Positions 27,970 through 33,104 of a stretch of 33,104 nt of DNA are shown here, one piece after another. The notes below the pieces were generated by a model. That model saw only the letters and a program-made list of their open reading frames with translations. It was not told the DNA's origin and made no database searches. Both the position numbers and the translations under genes were made by a program. Origin of the DNA: Flavobacteriales bacterium UBA5422 (GTDB taxonomy: Bacteria > Bacteroidota > Bacteroidia > Flavobacteriales_D > Crocinitomicaceae); contig DHNG01000028.1 in assembly GCA_002409405.1 (NCBI GenBank), forward strand, positions 62,442 to 95,545. The letters run 5' to 3'. Position 1 is the stretch's first letter. Each line of letters begins with the position of its first letter.

Positions 27970-30900
27970 ATGAATAAGTTTTTACGTGAGTTCTTCTCCA
28001 TGAGAATGATGGCGCTGGGGTTGATTGTCTTTTTATTTGCAATAGCTGTCGCTACTTTTTTAGAATCCATCTACAACATTCAAACAGCAAAACTGATCAT
28101 CTACAATGCAGTCTGGTTTGAGTTGTTACTGGTCTATCTCGGAATTAGTTTGATCGTCAATATTTTCAGGTACCAGATGTGGAAGCGTGAGAAAATTGCC
28201 ATGCTGATGTTTCACCTTTCATTTATTGTGATTTTGATCGGAGCAGGTATTACGCGATACATCAGCTTTGAAGGGATTATGAAACTTCCGGAGCCAGATC
28301 CGCAAACCGGAATTCTGAGACCGGTTGATTTTATTTATTCTTCGGATCCCCGCCTGAAAGTGTTTATTGAAAATAAATACGTAGAGGAAACAATGTATTT
28401 GTCGGAACAAGTAAAGACAAACTTCAATGTTGATTTCGACTTTCCTGAAAAAAATAAAAAAATCAACGTGGAACTGATCGATTTCCAGTCGAAACACGTT
28501 GATAGCCTGATTGTAAACGATACCATTTCTGATTATGTATTGAACATTGTTACCGGAGGAAATGTTTCCAATTACCTGGCAGAAGGGGATTTCATGATGA
28601 TCGGTAATATTCCGTTGTCATTTGCGAAAAAAGACCTGATGCCGGGAGGAATTGAATTGTACCGGATTGAAGGAAAAATGATGTTGAAGACAGGTATTCC
28701 GATGAGGTACCTGCCAATGGCTCAGATGCAGAAAATCCGCCAGACGGGAATGGATGTCCCGGATTCGATGTATGTTTCCATCCCCGCAGATACACTCGTT
28801 CCGTTTAACACGACAACATTGTACTACATCGACGAACAATCATTTGTATTCAAAGAAATTGTCAATCATGCGAAGGTCATGCGCGTTCCTTCCGGACGAA
28901 AAGATGTAGGTGAAGACTTTGTTACCCTGAAAATAACAGATGGAAAAGACGTTAAAATCGTTTCTGTTCCGGGTGGAATGGGAGTGATTGCAACAGAAGA
29001 ACGATTTACATTTAACGGAATGTTGTACAGTATTCAGTACGGTTCGGTTCCTGTTCGATTGCCTTTCTCTGTGGCATGTAACGAATTTACATTGCACAAA
29101 TATCCGGGGTCGGATTCGCCCTCTTCTTATGAAAGTATCGTAACTGTTACAGATCCCCGAAACGATGCGAAGAAAACGCAGAAAATCTTTATGAACAATG
29201 TCATGGATTACGAAGGGTATCGCTTTTTCCAATCCTCTTATTTTCCGGATGAAACAGGAACAATCTTAAGCGTAAACCACGATTGGTGGGGAACGACAAT
29301 CACGTATATTGGCTACCTGATGATGTCAGTGGGAATGCTGTTGTCACTATTTGCTCCGGTAGGAAGATTTAAAGAGCTCAATGAAAAACTGCGTAAAATA
29401 AAAGTGAAACGTGCGAAAGCAGGAATCATGACGGTAGCAATGTTAATTGGTTTCTCAACATTTGCACAAGAACAGGATTACCATGTACACGAGGACGGAT
29501 CCATTCATTATGGTACACACGAGGCTGTAGAGCCGGAACAACAAGTAGTGGAGGAGCATGTGCATGATCACACACACGATCATACACATGAACACAATCA
29601 GCAGCAAGCAACGCCACCGGCGAAGAATATGATGGCATTGTATGTGTCCGAAGCACATTCAGATAAAATTGCCCGCTTGATGGTACAGGATTTTGATGGA
29701 CGTATTGCTCCGTTTCATACGCTGTGTGATGAAATTCTTCGCAAATTGCACAGAAGCAATAAATTTGATGATGGAGACCATACTTATAATGCTGTTCAGA
29801 CTGTATTGAGTATGCACATGACTCCTGAAGCATGGATGACTAAAAAGATCATTTACGTTTCAAAAGTATTGAGAGAGCCACTGGGAATTGGAGTTGACGA
29901 AACATATGCTTCATTCATGGATTTGATCGATGAGCAGAAAGGAGATTTTAAATTAGCGGATGAATACCAGGTTGCACACCAGAAACTGGATAAAGAAAAA
30001 GGAGAATTTGACAAACAGCTGATCAAATTGGTTGAGCGTTTTCAAGTGTTTTCCGAAATCCAGTTGTGGGCATATATGCGTATTTTACCTATTCGTAATG
30101 ATGGAAATAGTACTTGGTTTCAACCCATGTCCAATGAAGTAATGACGCAGGAGCCGGCATTGTTTGCTGCCACGATGGATTACTTCAAAGCTGTTTTTGA
30201 AGCGATGGGAACCAAAGACTATTCCAAGGCAGATGCAGAATTGCTGAAATTGAATAAACTGCAACGGGATGCGGCAGGTAAAGTTGCCCCTTCTGAATCT
30301 AAAATTAACCTGGAAGTTACCTATAATAAAATGACGATTTTTAAGAACGCCCAGTATTCCTATTTGGTGTTCGGATTTGTTTTGTTGATTATCTTCCTGG
30401 TAAGAATTTTGTCCAATAAAGGTGGAAAAGAAGGGAAAGGAATCAGAATTACAAAAGCTGTTTTTAAAGCACTGGTGGTTGTTATCTTCTTTTATCATGG
30501 AGCAGGATTGGGAATGCGTTGGTATATCTCAGGACACGCACCGTGGAGTAACGGATACGAAGCTGTTGTATTCATTGCTTGGGTAACTGTTTTGGCTGGA
30601 TTCCTCTTTTCAAAGAAAAATCCGGTTATTCTTGCAGCAACGTGCATTCTGGCATTTTGCATGTTATTTGTCACGGAAATGAACATCCTTGATCCGGAAA
30701 TTACTCCGCTGGTTCCGGTTTTAAAATCCTATTGGTTGATGATTCACGTAGCAATTATTACCGGAAGTTATGGATTCCTGGGGTTAGGAGCGATTTTAGG
30801 GTTGATCAATATGTTGTTGTATATTTTCAGAGATAAACACAATGGAAAGGTCTTGACCTGGAACATCAACGAATTGACATATGTTTCCGAAATGACCATA

Positions 30901-31494
30901 ACGATCGGTCTCTTTATGTTGACGATCGGAACATTCCTGGGGGGGGTCTGGGCCAATGAATCGTGGGGAAGATATTGGGGATGGGATCCGAAAGAAACAT
31001 GGGCGTTGGTATCCGTGCTGGTGTATGCGGTTGCCCTGCATTTACGCTTTATCCCGGCGTTGAAAGGAAAATTCTTATTCAATGCGGTTAGTTTCTGGTC
31101 GTATGCAGCCATTTTATTTACATTCTTCGGTGTAAACTTCTACCTGGTAGGACTTCATTCCTATGCACAGGGAGACGGACTTGGTGAATTCCCGTTTGGA
31201 GTTGTTGTGGCGGTGGTAGCCTTTTATATGTTTACTGAAATTGCTGCATTGCAAAGCAAACGTTATTCAACAGATAAGTCTGTCCTGTCGTTTGGATATT
31301 TCTTGAAGAAAGCAATCATTACAACGGTTGTTTTTGTTGTTATTTACTTCCTGTTTGTAGTACTCAAAGTCATTGAGTTAGACGTTTGTCTTGACATTTC
31401 GTGGAAAACAGCTGTGATTGTTGTTGTAACAAACCTGTTGTTATTCGGATATCAGTCAATCCGTCCGAATGAGCCAGTAAAATTGATTGATTGA
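27970..31494 (+). CDS. ccsA: Cytochrome c biogenesis ResB-CcsA fusion protein
   Basis: This 1174-residue inner-membrane protein of system II cytochrome c maturation carries haem across the membrane and ligates it to apocytochrome. The N-terminal ResB (Ccs1) part has spans at about 12-33, 43-62 and 74-95, a large periplasmic domain (about 100-440), and a fourth span at about 440-462. A segment resembling an internal signal peptide (about 485-500) leads into a His-rich stretch (about 505-545, with HDHTHDHTHEH). A periplasmic domain follows to about 790, and then the CcsA part with about eight spans. The WWD haem-handling motif VWANESWGRYWGWDPKETWA lies at about 992-1011, and HLRFIP and LHSYAQGDG supply likely haem histidines. 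The ATG at 27970 is chosen over 27913 because a -7 box lies between them. Confidence 0.93.
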   Translation: MNKFLREFFSMRMMALGLIVFLFAIAVATFLESIYNIQTAKLIIYNAVWFELLLVYLGISLIVNIFRYQMWKREKIAMLMFHLSFIVILIGAGITRYISFEGIMKLPEPDPQTGILRPVDFIYSSDPRLKVFIENKYVEETMYLSEQVKTNFNVDFDFPEKNKKINVELIDFQSKHVDSLIVNDTISDYVLNIVTGGNVSNYLAEGDFMMIGNIPLSFAKKDLMPGGIELYRIEGKMMLKTGIPMRYLPMAQMQKIRQTGMDVPDSMYVSIPADTLVPFNTTTLYYIDEQSFVFKEIVNHAKVMRVPSGRKDVGEDFVTLKITDGKDVKIVSVPGGMGVIATEERFTFNGMLYSIQYGSVPVRLPFSVACNEFTLHKYPGSDSPSSYESIVTVTDPRNDAKKTQKIFMNNVMDYEGYRFFQSSYFPDETGTILSVNHDWWGTTITYIGYLMMSVGMLLSLFAPVGRFKELNEKLRKIKVKRAKAGIMTVAMLIGFSTFAQEQDYHVHEDGSIHYGTHEAVEPEQQVVEEHVHDHTHDHTHEHNQQQATPPAKNMMALYVSEAHSDKIARLMVQDFDGRIAPFHTLCDEILRKLHRSNKFDDGDHTYNAVQTVLSMHMTPEAWMTKKIIYVSKVLREPLGIGVDETYASFMDLIDEQKGDFKLADEYQVAHQKLDKEKGEFDKQLIKLVERFQVFSEIQLWAYMRILPIRNDGNSTWFQPMSNEVMTQEPALFAATMDYFKAVFEAMGTKDYSKADAELLKLNKLQRDAAGKVAPSESKINLEVTYNKMTIFKNAQYSYLVFGFVLLIIFLVRILSNKGGKEGKGIRITKAVFKALVVVIFFYHGAGLGMRWYISGHAPWSNGYEAVVFIAWVTVLAGFLFSKKNPVILAATCILAFCMLFVTEMNILDPEITPLVPVLKSYWLMIHVAIITGSYGFLGLGAILGLINMLLYIFRDKHNGKVLTWNINELTYVSEMTITIGLFMLTIGTFLGGVWANESWGRYWGWDPKETWALVSVLVYAVALHLRFIPALKGKFLFNAVSFWSYAAILFTFFGVNFYLVGLHSYAQGDGLGEFPFGVVVAVVAFYMFTEIAALQSKRYSTDKSVLSFGYFLKKAIITTVVFVVIYFLFVVLKVIELDVCLDISWKTAVIVVVTNLLLFGYQSIRPNEPVKLID
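29481..29612 (+). other. His-rich segment within the ResB-CcsA fusion
   Basis: About 44 codons follow the internal signal-like hydrophobic stretch and contain a dozen histidines, including HVHDHTHDHTHEH, plus several acidic residues. This could bind haem, copper or zinc. The segment is low-complexity and may be a species-specific insert; function inferred. Confidence 0.6.
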
Positions 31495-31521
31495 TTTTGA
31501 CAGAAACTTTTTTGTTGAAGA

Positions 31522-31552
31522 TTTGTTTGAATAAGAAATTCAGTTACTTTCG
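31522..31552 (+). promoter_or_regulatory. Promoter of rimK
   Basis: TTTG (31522-31525), 19 bp, then TACTTTCG (31545-31552) followed by TAG. The -33 box is perfect and the -7 box has the T-to-C change common in this window. The transcript would start near 31558, 13 nt before the ATG. Confidence 0.6.
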
Positions 31553-31570
31553 TAGTTTATAATTCATCAA

Positions 31571-32452
31571 ATGAAAATAGGAGTACTTTCCAGAAACGAA
31601 AATCTTTACTCGACCAGAAGACTGTTTGAAGCAGCTGAAGAAAGAGGTCACGAAGTAAAAGTGATTGATCACTTAAAGTGCAATATTGAAATTGAACAAA
31701 GTGGGCCACGTTTGTATTACGATGGATCTTATTTGGAGGAATTTGACGCTGTTATCCCTCGAATTGGCGCGTCTGTTACGTTTTACGGAACAGCAGTGGT
31801 ACGCCAGTTTGAAATGATGAACGTTTTTACTGTTGCCGGTTCACGTGGAATCATTCACTCACGAGATAAATTACGTTGTTTACAGGTGCTTTCAAAAGAA
31901 GGGATCGGTTTGCCCAAAACGGTGTTTACCAACTATTCGAAGGATGTAAAACATGTTGTGAAATCTGCGGGAGGAGCTCCTGTTGTGTTAAAATTACTCG
32001 AAGGAACGCAAGGTTTGGGAGTTGTATTGGCTGAAAACCAAAACGCAGCTCAATCGGTATTGGAAGCGTTCAACGGATTAAAAGCGCGTGTAATTGTACA
32101 GGAATTTATTCACGAAGCAAAGGGTGCGGACATTCGTGCATTTGTTGTTGACGGACAAGTTGTTGGTGCGATGAAACGCCAGGGGAAGGAAGGTGAATTT
32201 CGCTCGAATCTGCACCGTGGAGGAAGCTCTGTTGTCATTGAATTGACTCCGGAAGAAAAAGCTACCGCAATTTTGGCTTCAAAAGCAGTTGGCCTTGCTG
32301 TGGCCGGTGTTGACATGTTGCAGTCGGAGAGAGGACCTCTTGTATTGGAGGTGAATTCTTCTCCGGGACTTCAGGGAATTGAAAAAACAACCGGATTAGA
32401 TATTGCAGGAAACATTATCGAGTATATTGAACGTAATGTCGTCACGAAATAA
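31571..32452 (+). CDS. rimK: RimK-type ATP-grasp glutamate ligase
   Basis: This 293-residue ATP-grasp ligase is of the RimK type, which adds glutamate residues to the C-terminus of ribosomal protein S6 and can make poly-glutamate. Features: KIGVLSRNENLYSTRRL at the N-terminus, VIPRIGASVTFYG, SRDKLRCLQVL (RimK-specific), the ATP-grasp core PVVLKLLEGTQGLGV and VQEFIHEAKGADIRAFVV, the lid GEFRSNLHRGGSS, and the metal-binding end LVLEVNSSPGLQGIE. All core residues of the family appear present and the length is typical. Its last 17 bases overlap the start of an aspartoacylase-family gene, so the two are translationally coupled. Substrate specificity (S6 versus another acceptor) cannot be read from the sequence. 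Confidence 0.92.
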   Translation: MKIGVLSRNENLYSTRRLFEAAEERGHEVKVIDHLKCNIEIEQSGPRLYYDGSYLEEFDAVIPRIGASVTFYGTAVVRQFEMMNVFTVAGSRGIIHSRDKLRCLQVLSKEGIGLPKTVFTNYSKDVKHVVKSAGGAPVVLKLLEGTQGLGVVLAENQNAAQSVLEAFNGLKARVIVQEFIHEAKGADIRAFVVDGQVVGAMKRQGKEGEFRSNLHRGGSSVVIELTPEEKATAILASKAVGLAVAGVDMLQSERGPLVLEVNSSPGLQGIEKTTGLDIAGNIIEYIERNVVTK

Positions 32453-33104
32453 AGTAAATAATAAAAAACTGATTATCCTCGGACAGGAGATTTTGCCCGG
32501 GAAGAACTATGAATTGAACCTCAGTGTGGCAAAGCTGCATACGAGTACGCCGATTCAAATTCCTATTGTGGTGGAACGGGCAAAAGAAGACGGTCCTACA
32601 GTTGTGTTGATGGCAGGGATGCATGGAGATGAAATCAACGGTATTGAGATCATCCGGCGGATTATCCGGAAAAAACTTCACAAACCGACAAAAGGCACTG
32701 TTATTTGTATTCCGATCTTTAATATTTTCGGATTCCTCAACTTGAAGCGGGAATTACCGGACGGACGTGACCTGAACCGGAGTTTTCCCGGAAGTTCGAA
32801 TGGTTCACTCGCATCGCAGTTTGCTTTTCAGTTCATGAAAGAAATTGCACCCATCGCGGATGTAATCATTGATTTTCATACAGGTTCTGCTCAACGAAAT
32901 AACTATGCGCAAATCAGATGTGATTTTGATGATGCACGAAGTGTGGAACTGGCAAAAGTATTTAACCCGCCGATTATTCTGGATTCTACGTTGATTCCCA
33001 AAACGATCCGGGAAGCAATTCAACGCATTGGTAAACAATACTTGTTATTTGAAGGAGGAAAGACCAATTCAATAGAAGAAAACATTGTTGAAGAAGGTAT
33101 CAAC
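32436..33104 (+). CDS. Succinylglutamate desuccinylase/aspartoacylase family protein, 3'-truncated by window edge
   Basis: The frame starts with the ATG at 32436, inside the end of rimK, and stays open to the window edge; 223 residues are visible. This is a zinc carboxypeptidase-fold deacylase (AstE/AspA, PF04952). The zinc site is AGMHGDEINGIE (H63, E66) and the second zinc histidine is H148 in IIDFHTG. DLNRSFPG (112-119) supplies the substrate-binding Asn-Arg pair. LFEGG near the visible end is the start of the catalytic-glutamate region. Such enzymes hydrolyse amide bonds of N-acylated aspartate or glutamate. With RimK forming glutamyl amide bonds, a role in trimming or reversing that modification is an attractive inference, not shown. 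Confidence 0.85.
   Translation, partial: MSSRNKVNNKKLIILGQEILPGKNYELNLSVAKLHTSTPIQIPIVVERAKEDGPTVVLMAGMHGDEINGIEIIRRIIRKKLHKPTKGTVICIPIFNIFGFLNLKRELPDGRDLNRSFPGSSNGSLASQFAFQFMKEIAPIADVIIDFHTGSAQRNNYAQIRCDFDDARSVELAKVFNPPIILDSTLIPKTIREAIQRIGKQYLLFEGGKTNSIEENIVEEGIN

Noticed and set aside
32442..32681. 79-codon open frame on the minus strand at the 3' end
   Set aside because: It is antisense to the aspartoacylase-family gene, whose zinc-site motif lies on the plus strand in the same interval.
1..33104. CRISPR arrays, tRNA or rRNA genes, insertion sequences
   Set aside because: I saw no regularly spaced identical direct repeats, no cloverleaf-like sequence in the gaps and no transposase-like protein on either strand. 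A dedicated search could still find small RNAs.

Overview
This 33.1 kb window is a chromosomal stretch from a Bacteroidota bacterium, most likely of the order Flavobacteriales. The evidence is seen in the sequence: several exported proteins end in type IX secretion (T9SS) sorting domains or in the CHU_C gliding-motility-type C-terminus; three-copy SprB repeats occur; ResB and CcsA are fused in one long protein; and many start codons are preceded by boxes of the Bacteroidota -7 type (TAnnTTTG, here also TAnnTTCG and TAnnTTTA) instead of Shine-Dalgarno sites. A Fluviicola/Crocinitomicaceae-like source is possible, but I cannot fix the genus. I see no transposase, integrase, tRNA, rRNA, CRISPR array or phage module. 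The DNA is gene-dense, with no gene-free stretch over 300 bp.

Layout. (1) 1-1845: the 3' part of kynureninase, converging with a three-gene minus-strand envelope/stress-type operon (YtxH-like, holin-like membrane protein, DUF6327-like). (2) 2019-6763: an AI-2E-type permease, the DNA translocase FtsK and an SBF-like transporter. (3) 6960-9625: an ABC-F ATPase and TrmB, bracketed by two copies of an AT-rich repeat. (4) 9845-12270: thioredoxin with a strong terminator, then a tightly coupled operon terC - unknown - DUF493 - small membrane protein with a sorting-domain-like tail. (5) 12377-17255: a CHU-type adhesin-like protein with its own promoter, downstream of the pabB-tilS pair. (6) 17522-18952: a two-gene unit for secreted proteins (small T9SS protein plus collagen-like protein), with its own promoter and terminator. 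(7) 18984-23635: a minus-strand group of LVIVD-repeat T9SS protein, glycosyltransferase 2, GmhB-like HAD phosphatase and a MORN/YwqK-type exported protein. (8) 23794-27795: a 1333-residue PKD/SprB/CHU_C surface protein. (9) 27970-33104: the ResB-CcsA fusion, RimK, and an aspartoacylase-family protein running off the end.

How the genes relate. Core housekeeping (FtsK, TrmB, TilS, PabB, thioredoxin, cytochrome c maturation, RimK) is interleaved with surface and secreted proteins between about 12.4 and 27.8 kb. The most promising less-described units are: the small T9SS plus collagen-like pair; the terC-unknown-DUF493-sorting-domain-like operon; the overlapping rimK-deacylase pair; and the GmhB-like HAD protein that has lost half of its zinc site, in an operon with a glycosyltransferase. 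Candidate promoter boxes place several starts: FtsK at 3281, ResB-CcsA at 27970 and TerC at 12270. They also suggest that the glycosyltransferase starts without an ATG.

Limits: all family assignments come from reading motifs by eye. Promoter calls are pattern matches and have not been tested statistically.
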